This document shows, one piece after another, positions 15,324 to 23,418 of a DNA stretch of 24,927 bases (the stretch's first letter is position 1; each line of letters opens with the position of its first letter). The stretch is taken from positions 1 to 24,927 of the forward strand of contig JAJFBJ010000081.1 of NCBI GenBank assembly GCA_020697375.1, in the 5' to 3' direction. The position numbers were made by a program, and so were the translations under genes. The notes below the pieces were generated by a model. The model worked only from the letters and a program-made list of their open reading frames with translations, was not told the DNA's origin and did not search any database. The DNA is from Nitrospira sp. (GTDB lineage: Bacteria; Nitrospirota; Nitrospiria; Nitrospirales; Nitrospiraceae).

Positions 15324-15349
15324 CGATCTGATGAAATGTTGACAGATCG
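15324..15349. terminator. Possible hairpin between convergent genes
   Basis: CGATCTG (15324-15330) pairs with CAGATCG (15343-15349) around a 12-nt loop in the 95-bp gap between the DUF2934-like gene and the convergent pepF-like gene. There is no T tract, so its role as a terminator is uncertain. Confidence 0.25.
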
Positions 15350-15379
15350 ACAAATCAACAGATTCGTGCTATCCACCTG

Positions 15380-17197
15380 TCAGCGCATCGTCTGTTCGAG
15401 CTGATCCACCATCCCTGAAATCGCCTCGAACCCGGATTGCCAGAAGGCTTCGGAATGCATATCGACGCCCACCTCCGCCAGGATTGATTGCGGGGACTTC
15501 GATCCGCCCGCCGCCAGGAGCTCCAGGTACTTCGGGACAAACGCGCCACCCTGCTCCTGGTACATGCGGTAGAGCGCCAGCACGAGCAGATTGCCGAAGC
15601 TATAGGCATAGCAGTAGAACGGGCTGGCATAGATGTGCGGAATGGTGAGCCACTCCCATTGAAACTCCTGAGGCACCCGCAGGGATTTCCCGAATTGCTG
15701 CCGGAGCAGTGCCAGATAGGTCTTCGCCAAGTCCGTCGTCGTCGCCCCTTGCGCCACCATGTCGTGCGCGGTCCGTTCGAACGCGACAAAATAGGCCTGC
15801 CGCATGACCGTGGCATAGATATCGTCGAGCTGGTTGACGAGGAGGCTCTGTTTCACCGGCTTGCTGGTTTCCCAGGCCATCAAGGCATCCGAGAGGATAC
15901 GCTCGCCGAAGACCGACGCCGTTTCCGCCAGCGGCAGCGTCGAGTGAAAGGTGAATACGTTGTGCCGCTCGGCCATCATGCCGTGGACGGCATGCCCTAA
16001 CTCATGGGCCATGGTGGCGATGTCGCGGGCCTCGCCGGTAAAATTCAGCATAACATAGGGCGTCTGACCGGGAGCCACGCTGTAACAATAGGCTCCGCCC
16101 ATTTTCCCCGGCTTCGTACGCGCATCGATGTGGCGATCGGCGAACACCCGTTCAGCCAATTCGGCGAGGCGCGGCGAAAAACCGCGGTAGGCATCCAATA
16201 CCATCCGGGCCGCATCCGCGTAGCGGTAGGTCTTCTGTTCGGCCCGATGGGGCGCATAGATGTGATATCGGTTCATCGTCTTGATTTTGCAGAGACGAGC
16301 CTTCAAGCCGAAATACCGTTGGAAGATCGGAGCGTTTTTCATGCAGACGGACAGCAGGGCTTCCACGGCCCGATCCGGAATGTCATTGCCGAGGTTTCGG
16401 CAGGCCATGGGCATGGAAAAATTGCGCAGCTGCAGATTCTCGTATTTCCAGTCGCTCACCAGCGTTTTATACAGTTCGCCCAGCAGATCCTGCTGGCCCT
16501 CATAGACTCGATACATCTCACGATAGGCGGCCTCTCGCGTGGCGGCCTTCGGGCTGCGCAGGTAGGCCGTCAGCGCCTCGCGATTCATCTGCTTCTTCTT
16601 TCCTCCGATCCGCATCGTGAAGCTGTACCCGTTGGTGACGACATCGTAGAGCGTCTGCACGGCGCTTCGACCGGTAATGTTCTTGACGTTGATGATCTTC
16701 TCTTCCGGTTCCGAGAGGGTATGAGGCTTGAAACGCCTGATCGTTTCCAGGTGATAACGAAAGTCTCCGCTGTTCGCCATCAACCGTTCCGCATTTGGCT
16801 CGTCCACGCCTTGCCACCACAAGTCGAAGAACAGCAGCCGATTGTGAAGGGCGGTGAGGTGCTCCTCTACTTTGTGTTTGAATGACCGGGCCTGAAGCTG
16901 TTTCGTATCTTCAGAAAACCACAGATACGCATAGGCTCCGAGCCGGGCCGAATCCCTGGCAATCTGCTCCGACAGGGTCAACAGGTCGAGGAAGGTGCGT
17001 TCCGGCATCAGGGCGGCAAGGTCCGCGCGGGCGGATTCGAACCGCGCAACATTCGCGCTCAGGTCTTTGAGATAGCGGTCGAATCGTTCAACCGGATCCT
17101 TGACCAGGTCGACAAGTGACCAGTGATCGGCGAACTCGCGAAGTGATGATGAACGGCCTGTCCGAGTGGAGGGAACAGTCTTGTGCGCAACAGCCAT
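15380..17197 (-). CDS. pepF: Oligoendopeptidase F-type M3 metallopeptidase
   Basis: The 605-residue cytoplasmic zinc peptidase has the M3 catalytic motif HELGH at 398-402 (DIATMAHELGHAVHGMMAERHNVFTFHSTLPLAETASVFGE), where the two histidines bind zinc together with a downstream glutamate in LAETASVFGE. The helical N-terminal region (oligoendopeptidase F N-terminal domain), GGAYCYSVAPGQTPYVMLNFTGEARD and YASPFYCYAYSFGNLLVLALYRMYQEQG also match the family. It cleaves short peptides during protein turnover. Length is normal, there is no signal peptide, and the start has a GGAGCC ribosome site. It is transcribed alone on the minus strand, divergent from the small gene at 17352. Confidence 0.9.
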   Translation of the reverse strand: MAVAHKTVPSTRTGRSSSLREFADHWSLVDLVKDPVERFDRYLKDLSANVARFESARADLAALMPERTFLDLLTLSEQIARDSARLGAYAYLWFSEDTKQLQARSFKHKVEEHLTALHNRLLFFDLWWQGVDEPNAERLMANSGDFRYHLETIRRFKPHTLSEPEEKIINVKNITGRSAVQTLYDVVTNGYSFTMRIGGKKKQMNREALTAYLRSPKAATREAAYREMYRVYEGQQDLLGELYKTLVSDWKYENLQLRNFSMPMACRNLGNDIPDRAVEALLSVCMKNAPIFQRYFGLKARLCKIKTMNRYHIYAPHRAEQKTYRYADAARMVLDAYRGFSPRLAELAERVFADRHIDARTKPGKMGGAYCYSVAPGQTPYVMLNFTGEARDIATMAHELGHAVHGMMAERHNVFTFHSTLPLAETASVFGERILSDALMAWETSKPVKQSLLVNQLDDIYATVMRQAYFVAFERTAHDMVAQGATTTDLAKTYLALLRQQFGKSLRVPQEFQWEWLTIPHIYASPFYCYAYSFGNLLVLALYRMYQEQGGAFVPKYLELLAAGGSKSPQSILAEVGVDMHSEAFWQSGFEAISGMVDQLEQTMR

Positions 17198-17351
17198 GGT
17201 CGAGGCTCCAATAGTAGAATGTGAATACTTGATAGGATCATACCATCGTCGGAGCGGGGCGGGCGCATAGATTGTTCAGCAGCAAGTGGCAAGCAAGGCG
17301 CACCGTTGACAGCCCCGGTCCGGATGTTACAATCCGCCGCAAGGTGAAGTC

Positions 17352-17681
17352 ATGACCGAACAAGAAATCAACCGCGCGATTCAATATGTGACAGCCGCCA
17401 CGTCCTACGGCAGGGACACGGTGGCTGAGATTCTCCACACCGGCCTCTCGGAATTGTCGTTGTTGTCCATCCAATCGACCCGGCGTTTCGAGCGGGAAGA
17501 TTTGTTGGGTTATCTCTGCCAGTGGACGATGAAGCGTACCGGCCATCCGGAGCCCCTGGTGCGTGAAGTGCTCGATGGGGCGGGCCGCTGGCTGGACGAA
17601 GTCGCGACTACCCTGGAGCAGCGGCGTGAAGAGCAGGTCAAGGCCGAAGATGACGATGAGAGCGGGGCCGCACCGGCTTAA
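17352..17681 (+). CDS. Conserved-looking hypothetical protein (109 aa)
   Basis: I do not recognise a family. The 109-residue product is mostly helical (QEINRAIQYVTAATSYGRDTVAEILHTGLSELSLL, REDLLGYLCQWTMKRTGHPEPLVREVLDGAGRWLDEVATTLEQRREEQ), soluble and ends in an acidic tail (EDDDESGAAPA). AAGGTGAAG just before the ATG is a usable ribosome site. The next gene follows after some 68 bp on the same strand. Confidence 0.65.
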   Translation: MTEQEINRAIQYVTAATSYGRDTVAEILHTGLSELSLLSIQSTRRFEREDLLGYLCQWTMKRTGHPEPLVREVLDGAGRWLDEVATTLEQRREEQVKAEDDDESGAAPA

Positions 17682-17749
17682 CCGCCCTATACGGATGTCT
17701 CGTGAATAATCCGGGACGGAACCTCGCTAGGATCCATGCCGGCGGAAAA

Positions 17750-18598
17750 ATGCCTGGTTTTAAACGATATAAAAAATCCGCCTCCCATCGGGCCGCCTGG
17801 TTGTTCGGCATGCGGTCATTTCGACAGGCCGCAAGGGCCAGGCGGATCTCAGAAGACCTCGAGCGCCGTTGGGGCTTGCTCCGTCGCCATTGCGAAGATC
17901 AGGGCAGCCGGTCGCGATTGGAACGGTTGCTGGCGCGGCTGAGCCATGTCGATCGCGGCGGCCAGGAATCCGCCCTTGCCGAACTCGAACTGGCGACGCT
18001 GCTGATACGGGCGGGGTGCCGAATCGGTTTCCTGCCGGAGTCTCAGGCCCGCACGGCGGATTTGGAATGTCATCTAAAAGGCGAGCGATTTTTCGTGGAG
18101 GTCACCGCAATGGTGGGGACCGTGGAACGTTCTTTGCGGCTGGGTGAGGAGGCGGCTGCCGAAGATGAGGAGAGCGACGAGGGGCCGCCTACAGCCGAAC
18201 AGATCTTCATGAAAGCGTTGCTTGCCAGGATCACACAGAAAGCGAAGCAACTCATCCACTATTGCGCGCCGGTCGTGCTGGCGATTTCGGTGCCCCGATT
18301 GGACGAGAGGGCCGTTCCTGCCCGCCGGAGTCTCACCATCGATCTGGACGTCAAATATCTCGCCGGAGCGATCAGCCTGTTGCTGCCGAAGTTGCGGCAT
18401 GTGAGCGGCGTGCTGATTGCCCTGTGGGATGTGGAGCCTCAACTCTCGACCTCCGCTGTGCGCCTGAGTAATGTCACGATCGTCGAACGGTCGCGGCAAC
18501 AGTCCGGCTATCCTCGCCTGCGCATGCTCGTTCAAAACCCAGCCGCCTCCCAGCGGTTGACAGAGACACAGCAAGAGGCTTTACGCGGAATCCTCTGA
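17750..18598 (+). CDS. Hypothetical protein with a nuclease-like core
   Basis: The product of about 282 residues has a very basic N-terminus (KRYKKSASHRAAW, RQAARARRIS), then helices and a stretch that looks like a restriction-endonuclease-like fold: ALAELELATLLIRAGCRIGFLPESQARTADLECHLKGERFFVEVTAMV. The glutamates E78/E80, D104 and E117 fall where a PD-(D/E)xK core has its residues, but the lysine position is threonine (EVT), so it may be inactive or use another residue. An acidic insert (EEAAAEDEESDEGPP) follows. The remainder is alternating helix and strand. Start choice is uncertain: a GTG at 17702 extends it by 16 residues; neither start has a clear ribosome site. Fold assignment is tentative. 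Confidence 0.6.
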   Translation: MPGFKRYKKSASHRAAWLFGMRSFRQAARARRISEDLERRWGLLRRHCEDQGSRSRLERLLARLSHVDRGGQESALAELELATLLIRAGCRIGFLPESQARTADLECHLKGERFFVEVTAMVGTVERSLRLGEEAAAEDEESDEGPPTAEQIFMKALLARITQKAKQLIHYCAPVVLAISVPRLDERAVPARRSLTIDLDVKYLAGAISLLLPKLRHVSGVLIALWDVEPQLSTSAVRLSNVTIVERSRQQSGYPRLRMLVQNPAASQRLTETQQEALRGIL

Positions 18599-18647
18599 TA
18601 GATGCCTGCAGCGGGCCTTGAGGAACAAGGGATTGAGCTTCGCCTGA

Positions 18648-19292
18648 TTACCTTCTCTTACTGCCCGCGTATGCGCTCAGGATCTTGGTCACCTCGAATG
18701 ATCCGTTATTCACGCTGATATAGATCAGGCCCTTCCCTCGCTCGTAGTATTTGACGTCCCTTGTCTCGGTCAATTTGCCATCGACGCCGGTCCCGTTGGA
18801 TGTCACGGTAATTTTGGCGCAGGCCGGAATGATCTTGCCCGATGTATCGAAATCTTCGATTCCCTCGAACGTGAATGTGTCTTTCCCGTTCACCCATGTG
18901 TGCCCCGTTTTCAGCGGCCGGGGGACTAATTTGACCTCTTTCCCATTTTTCATCCGCTCATATAGGCCGTCGTCAGCGGTGCGAACGAGCGTCTTGATCG
19001 CTTTATCTTTCAACAGGCCCGAATCATGACTCACGGCGGATTCTCTATATCTCTGTCCGGCGATGGAGGCGGTACCTTTCGGTTCGACGCGCTCTCGAAA
19101 TTCTTCATGTCCTAACGGCGAATCCGCCGTGACCTTGTACTCCCGTGGTTCGGTGGTTTCCGTCCCGAAGTAGGCCATCCAATCCGCGTCCGACAGTTCT
19201 TCCGCCTTCGCGTCTTGAGCGGATGGGAGCCACATCAATACAAACAAGAGCAGCAGGAAATTGAGCGGCCTGATCCTATTGAGGAGTTTCAT
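18648..19292 (-). CDS. Exported beta-rich hypothetical protein (214 aa)
   Basis: The 214-residue protein has a signal peptide (MKLLNRIRPLNFLLLLFVLMWLPSAQDAKA, cleavage near residue 30) and a mature part that appears beta-rich (GHTWVNGKDTFTFEGIEDF, KITVTSNGTGVDGKLTETRDVKYYERGKGLIYISVNNGSFEVTKIL). Repeated strand-turn-strand patterns suggest a periplasmic barrel or sheet like those of surface-antigen or lipid-carrier proteins, but I do not recognise a family. Its ATG is 7 nt after the stop of the TPR gene, so the two form an operon. Confidence 0.65.
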   Translation of the reverse strand: MKLLNRIRPLNFLLLLFVLMWLPSAQDAKAEELSDADWMAYFGTETTEPREYKVTADSPLGHEEFRERVEPKGTASIAGQRYRESAVSHDSGLLKDKAIKTLVRTADDGLYERMKNGKEVKLVPRPLKTGHTWVNGKDTFTFEGIEDFDTSGKIIPACAKITVTSNGTGVDGKLTETRDVKYYERGKGLIYISVNNGSFEVTKILSAYAGSKRR

Positions 19293-19299
19293 CGGCTGA

Positions 19300-19620
19300 T
19301 TACTCGGTGGGAAGAGAACCTTTGAGCAGTTCCAAGTTTTTCGTCACCATCGCGTCGCCGTTCTTCCTAGACACCTCGATCCCCTGGTCGGACACCTGCC
19401 GGCATTCGTCGAGACGGCCGAGTTTCTGAAGCGATTGAGCCAATGCGTAATAGGCTGCTGAGTAGGAAGGCTTGACCTTGATGCAGCCCTGCAGTGCCGT
19501 GACCGCTTCCTGCCACTCGCCATCCTCCATATAGGCCTTGCCGAGGCCGAACCAAGCCACATCGTCGTTCGGGTCGATCGCCAGCACTTTTTTCAGCGGT
19601 TCGATTCTCGGATTCGGCAT
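19300..19620 (-). CDS. TPR-repeat protein (106 aa)
   Basis: The 106-residue soluble protein is built of about three tetratricopeptide repeats: PLKKVLAIDPNDDVAWFGLGKAYMEDGEWQEAVTALQGCIKVKPSYSAAYYALAQSLQKLGRLDECRQVSDQGIEVS has the spaced small and aromatic residues of TPR helices. It probably mediates protein contacts. I chose the ATG at 19620 because GGAGAAG lies just upstream; a longer frame to 19665 lacks support. It leads the two-gene operon with the exported protein and diverges from the deacetylase-like gene. Confidence 0.75.
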   Translation of the reverse strand: MPNPRIEPLKKVLAIDPNDDVAWFGLGKAYMEDGEWQEAVTALQGCIKVKPSYSAAYYALAQSLQKLGRLDECRQVSDQGIEVSRKNGDAMVTKNLELLKGSLPTE

Positions 19621-19753
19621 TAGCTTCTCCAGTGGTGAGCCTGCGGTGAATGCCGACCGTAACATGCGTTTCCGCTCATTGTCTATGGTCTTTCCTGCAT
19701 GATAGTCTGACCGAGAGTGTGAGATATTGACTCACGGATCAGTGATTCAGTTT

Positions 19754-20698
19754 ATGGGAAAAACCGGTCTCGTCTACGATCCACGTTACCTCGAACATGA
19801 CATGGGCGCCGGACATCCGGAATCGCCCAACCGGCTTCGCGTGATCATGCAGCGGCTCGAACAGACGGGCTTGATTGCCGGGCTGACCAAAATCGAACCC
19901 AGGAAAGCCGAGGACGAGTGGGTGACGCTGGTGCATCAATCAAGTTATGTGGCAAGGCTCAAGGAGAAGGCGCCGGCCAGTGGACGCCTATCGCTCGATG
20001 CCGACACGTCCATGTCCCCGGGATCGCTGACTGCCGCCTATCTCGCTGCCGGAGGGGCATTGGCGGGAGTGGATGCCATCATGGCAGGCCTGGTGCAACA
20101 GGTGTTCTGTGCCGTGCGTCCGCCCGGTCATCATGCGGAGGCGGGACGGGCAATGGGCTTTTGTCTGTTCAACAACGTCGCCATCGCCGCGCGTTATGCG
20201 CAGCAGCGTCACGGCCTGCAACGCATCCTCATCGTCGATTGGGATGTGCATCATGGCAACGGCACGCAGCATAGTTTTGAGGCGGATCCATCGGTCTTGT
20301 TTTTCAGCACGCATCAATATCCTCATTATCCCGGTACGGGGCGCGAAAAGGAACGCGGAACGGGCCAGGCGGAAGGCTACACGATCAATGTGCCGATGGA
20401 GGCCGGCCAAGGCGACGAGGAATATCGAGCCGTGTTTCAGAAAATCTTGCTACCGGCTGCCGATGCCTTCAAGCCGGATCTGGTCATTATTTCCGCCGGC
20501 TTCGACGCGCACCGGGACGATCCGCTGGCGAGCATGGCGCTCACGGAAGAAGGCTATGCGGACCTGACGACTCTTGTGGCCGGGATCGCCAAGCAACATT
20601 GTCGTGGACGCCTGCTGTCGTCACTTGAAGGGGGTTATCACTTGCCGGCGCTGGCGGCTTCGGTCGGGCGGCATGTCCAGGCGCTGGTTGACGCATGA
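19754..20698 (+). CDS. Histone-deacetylase-family amidohydrolase
   Basis: The 314-residue protein is a class II-like HDAC or acetylpolyamine amidohydrolase homologue. It has GHPESPNRL near the start, the catalytic histidines H126/H127 in RPPGHHAE, the zinc ligands D164 and H166 in VDWDVHHGNGTQ, D251 in ISAGFDAHRDDPL and the tyrosine in SLEGGYHLPALA. In bacteria such enzymes remove acetyl groups from small amines or proteins such as acetyl-CoA synthetase; the substrate here is unknown. The ATG at 19754 begins the conserved GLVYDPRYLEHD segment; an upstream TTG at 19727 is unlikely. Its stop overlaps the cytochrome gene's start (ATGA), so the two are translationally coupled. Confidence 0.9.
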   Translation: MGKTGLVYDPRYLEHDMGAGHPESPNRLRVIMQRLEQTGLIAGLTKIEPRKAEDEWVTLVHQSSYVARLKEKAPASGRLSLDADTSMSPGSLTAAYLAAGGALAGVDAIMAGLVQQVFCAVRPPGHHAEAGRAMGFCLFNNVAIAARYAQQRHGLQRILIVDWDVHHGNGTQHSFEADPSVLFFSTHQYPHYPGTGREKERGTGQAEGYTINVPMEAGQGDEEYRAVFQKILLPAADAFKPDLVIISAGFDAHRDDPLASMALTEEGYADLTTLVAGIAKQHCRGRLLSSLEGGYHLPALAASVGRHVQALVDA

Positions 20699-21969
20699 GC
20701 ATTTGGGTGAAAATCGGCCTGGGCGCCGCGGCAGTCGCCGGCATCGTCTACCTCTATTATACGGAGGTGAAACCGGTCGTGATTTTCGGGCTGCGGTCGG
20801 AATATTCACACGCGATTCCGTTCCAGAAGATTCCCGAAGGTCTGACAAGCTTGAAGGCCGAGTCATGCGGGCAATGCCATCGCGAGATCTACGAAGAATG
20901 GAAGACGAGCATCCATGCCAAGGCCTATGACGATCCGTTCTTCCAGGCCTATTGGAAAAAAGACAAGCACATCTGGGTCTGTTTGAATTGCCATACGCCG
21001 CTGGAAAACCAGCAGCCGACACTGGTCAACGACATCCCGCGCGGACGCGTGGAGAAGGCGGCGCAGGACCCCAATCCGCATTACGATCCGGAATTCCAAA
21101 AAGAAGGCGTCACCTGCGCTGCCTGTCATGTTCGTGACGGAGCCATTCTCGGTCCCTTCGATGACTCGGCCGCGCCCCATCCGACGAAATTCGATCCAAC
21201 CTTCCGCACGGCTCAATTCTGTTCGCGTTGCCACAATGTGGCGTCGGGGCCGGCGCAATTCTACAATGTCGGGCCCTGTGGAACCTATGCCGAGTACGAG
21301 GGTAAATTCTTCATGCAGGAGCGGGGCTTCATTTGCCAAAGCTGCCACATGCCTGAAGTGGACCGGCCGGTCGCCGAAAACGGGCCGATCAGACGGGGAC
21401 GACGGCATCTCTGGCGTGGAGGTCACGATCCCGATATGGTGAAGCGTGCCGTGGCGATTCAGGTCAAGGCCGATCCCGTCGCTCCCAAACCAGGCGAGGA
21501 GGTCACGATCACCTTGACCCTCATGAACGCGGGGGCCGGTCATAAAATTCCGACCGGTGATCCGGATCGGCACTTTACAGTCGAGTTCAGGGTCACGGAC
21601 GGCAGCCGGCAGGTGCTGGCCGAAAAAACCCATACCATGGGGCGCTGGATTATGTGGCAACCGGCCATCGTGGAATTGTACGATAACCGGTTACTCCCGC
21701 TGGCCGGCCGGGATTATCAGTTCACGTACCGCATGCCGGAGGCTTCTACGGGGTTGACGCTGAAGGCGCTGGTCCGGTACCACATTCTGACCGATGGCCA
21801 ACATGAGATGTTGAAGAACAAGTTCGGACTCATGGCGGACGATCCCTACGCCTTTACCGTGTATGAGCGGGAGGTGCCGCTGAATGGAGAACTGGCGGCC
21901 GCGTTTGCGGATCCGCCGTCCGAGCCGCCGCCGATGGCCTGTTTGAATCCGGCAGTATCGAAAGGGTAA
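20695..21969 (+). CDS. Membrane-anchored pentaheme cytochrome c
   Basis: The 424-residue protein has an N-terminal membrane anchor (about 5-24, no cleavage site) and five CxxCH heme-binding motifs: CGQCH 58-62, CLNCH 96-100, CAACH 141-145, CSRCH 176-180 and CQSCH 214-218. The heme domain (AESCGQCHREIYEEWKTSIHAKAYDDPFFQAYW) resembles the cytochrome c554 family of multiheme electron carriers. From about residue 245 a beta-rich domain follows (VKADPVAPKPGEEVTITLTLMNAGAGHKIPTGDPDRHFTVEFRVTDG). It acts outside the inner membrane in electron transfer. The start overlaps the deacetylase-like stop by 4 nt; the sulfurtransferase gene follows after 27 bp. Confidence 0.9.
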   Translation: MSIWVKIGLGAAAVAGIVYLYYTEVKPVVIFGLRSEYSHAIPFQKIPEGLTSLKAESCGQCHREIYEEWKTSIHAKAYDDPFFQAYWKKDKHIWVCLNCHTPLENQQPTLVNDIPRGRVEKAAQDPNPHYDPEFQKEGVTCAACHVRDGAILGPFDDSAAPHPTKFDPTFRTAQFCSRCHNVASGPAQFYNVGPCGTYAEYEGKFFMQERGFICQSCHMPEVDRPVAENGPIRRGRRHLWRGGHDPDMVKRAVAIQVKADPVAPKPGEEVTITLTLMNAGAGHKIPTGDPDRHFTVEFRVTDGSRQVLAEKTHTMGRWIMWQPAIVELYDNRLLPLAGRDYQFTYRMPEASTGLTLKALVRYHILTDGQHEMLKNKFGLMADDPYAFTVYEREVPLNGELAAAFADPPSEPPPMACLNPAVSKG

Positions 21970-21996
21970 GTATTCATCCAAGAGATCGAGGAACCT

Positions 21997-22890
21997 ATGC
22001 AACATCCCTTATTGATCGACAGCGACACATTACAGCAACGATTGGGACAACCGGGACTGGTGATAGTCGATGTGCGAGGACGAGCGGCCTATGAATTCGG
22101 CGGTCATATTCCCGGCGCCGTCCATTCCACCTGGCATGAGTTCAGCGATCCCGACGCCATTCCGAAGGGGTTGTTGGATCCGGACCTGAAACGGATCGAA
22201 AAGAAGGTGCGCGAGCTCGGCATCCATCAGGACAGCGAAATCGTCATCTATTCGAACCCTTTCGACAACTGGGGCGACGAAGGCCGAATGTTCTGGATGT
22301 TGGAATATTTAGGCCATACGAAACTGAAAGTTTTGGATGGGGGATGGGTGAAGTGGATCAACGAACGACGGCCGTTCGAACATGGGGCGGTGCGACCCGC
22401 CCCGGGTACCTTCACCGTCACTCCGGTGGAATCGGCGATCATCATGAAAGATGAATTGAAGGGGATCGTGCGCAAGCCTCGTCCCGCGACGACGATCGTC
22501 GATGCGCGCAGCCTCGAAGAATATCTGGGGAAAGAAGTGTCCGGCATCCCGCGTCCCGGTCATATCCCGGGCGCCGTTCATGTGGCCTGGAGCGGATTTC
22601 TCAATGCCGATGCCACGATGAAGGACATGACGATGATTGCCTCGCAGCTGGAGCACAAAGGCCTGGATCCGGCGTATGAGACGGTGTGTTACTGCACCGG
22701 CGGCGTCCGCGCGGGATGGCTCTACTTCGTGCTGCGGGTGGCCGGATATGGCAAGGTGCGCAATTATCCGGGATCCTGGTGGGAGTGGAGTCGTGATTTC
22801 GCCTGCCCGGTCGAAAAAGATCTGCTTGCACTGCAGCAACTGCTGGGCTTGTCGGAAACAACAGCCCCCCAGGGTATGCGCCCGTCTTGA
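21997..22890 (+). CDS. Two-domain thiosulfate/3-mercaptopyruvate sulfurtransferase
   Basis: The 297-residue protein has two rhodanese domains. The N-terminal one (VIVDVRGRAAYEFGGHIPGAVHSTWHEF) lacks a catalytic cysteine, with SNPFDNWGDE in place of the loop. The C-terminal one has the active site C233 in YCTGGVRAGW, preceded by TIVDARSLEEYLG and RPGHIPGAVHVAW. The CTGGVR loop is nearer thiosulfate sulfurtransferases than the CGSGVTA type of mercaptopyruvate enzymes. No signal peptide is seen. A GAGGAA ribosome site precedes the ATG. It probably lies in one operon with the cytochrome and deacetylase-like genes. The sigma-70 promoter of smbP begins within its stop codon. Confidence 0.9.
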   Translation: MQHPLLIDSDTLQQRLGQPGLVIVDVRGRAAYEFGGHIPGAVHSTWHEFSDPDAIPKGLLDPDLKRIEKKVRELGIHQDSEIVIYSNPFDNWGDEGRMFWMLEYLGHTKLKVLDGGWVKWINERRPFEHGAVRPAPGTFTVTPVESAIIMKDELKGIVRKPRPATTIVDARSLEEYLGKEVSGIPRPGHIPGAVHVAWSGFLNADATMKDMTMIASQLEHKGLDPAYETVCYCTGGVRAGWLYFVLRVAGYGKVRNYPGSWWEWSRDFACPVEKDLLALQQLLGLSETTAPQGMRPS

Positions 22891-22915
22891 CAGGCAGCAG
22901 AGCCGTCTTTATGCT
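22887..22915 (+). promoter_or_regulatory. Sigma-70 promoter of smbP
   Basis: TTGACA (22887-22892), a 17-bp spacer and TATGCT (22910-22915) give a nearly ideal housekeeping promoter. It overlaps the stop codon of the sulfurtransferase gene and should start transcription near 22922, about 50 nt before smbP. With the strong terminator at 23361-23388 this makes smbP a separate, highly expressed transcript. Confidence 0.7.
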
Positions 22916-22970
22916 GACTCGAACGATGCGCGCGAGCATGCAGTGTACATACTTACAGAGGAGGAATTTC

Positions 22971-23327
22971 ATGCAGACTCATATGTGGCGGGGAATCGTG
23001 GCGGGTGCTGTCATGATGGCGCTGGTCGTGGCACCGATAATCGCCGGCGTGGCGTCAGCCGCAGGAAATAAACATCAGGCGGAAGCCGTGACCCATGCCA
23101 AGGAAGCCGTGACCCATGGGAAGAAAGGCCATGCCGAAGAATTGGTCAAACATGCGGAAGTGGCCTTGAAGCATGCCGAAGGCGCGATGACAGAAACGAA
23201 GAATCCCCATGTCGGCGAAGGGATCAAAGGGCTGAAGGACGGGATCGAACATGGCAAGGCTGGCCACGCCGATGTGGCGACCAAAGCCGTTGAAAACGCC
23301 ATTGCCCACTTGTCCGAGGGCATGTAA
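22971..23327 (+). CDS. smbP: SmbP-type periplasmic small metal-binding protein
   Basis: The 118-residue protein has a signal peptide (core about 8-26, cleavage near ASA at 28-30) and a mature part of Ala-, Lys- and His-rich helices. Histidines recur every seven residues (H35, H42, H49 and H54, H61, H68) in units such as AVTHAKEAVTHGKKGHAEELVKHAEVALKHAE. This matches SmbP of Nitrosomonas europaea, a four-helix bundle binding several copper or other divalent metal ions, which buffers metal in the periplasm of nitrifiers. A strong GAGGAGG ribosome site precedes the ATG at 22971; the frame upstream is not coding. It has its own near-consensus promoter and terminator. Confidence 0.85.
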   Translation: MQTHMWRGIVAGAVMMALVVAPIIAGVASAAGNKHQAEAVTHAKEAVTHGKKGHAEELVKHAEVALKHAEGAMTETKNPHVGEGIKGLKDGIEHGKAGHADVATKAVENAIAHLSEGM

Positions 23328-23360
23328 GTATTCTTTGCCATTGAGCGGCCGGTGAAGCGA

Positions 23361-23388
23361 CGGGCAGGGAAGTCCCTGCCCGTTTTTT
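23361..23388 (+). terminator. Rho-independent terminator after smbP
   Basis: CGGGCAGGGA (23361-23370) pairs perfectly with TCCCTGCCCG (23373-23382) and is followed by six T residues. It is 33 bp after the smbP stop. Confidence 0.92.
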
Positions 23389-23418
23389 GTTTGTCGGAAT
23401 AGTCGGAAAGGCGACAGC

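Noticed and set aside
19717..19735. Inverted repeat GTGAG/CTCAC upstream of the deacetylase-like gene
   Set aside because: Arms of 5 bp are expected by chance and no convincing promoter adjoins it.
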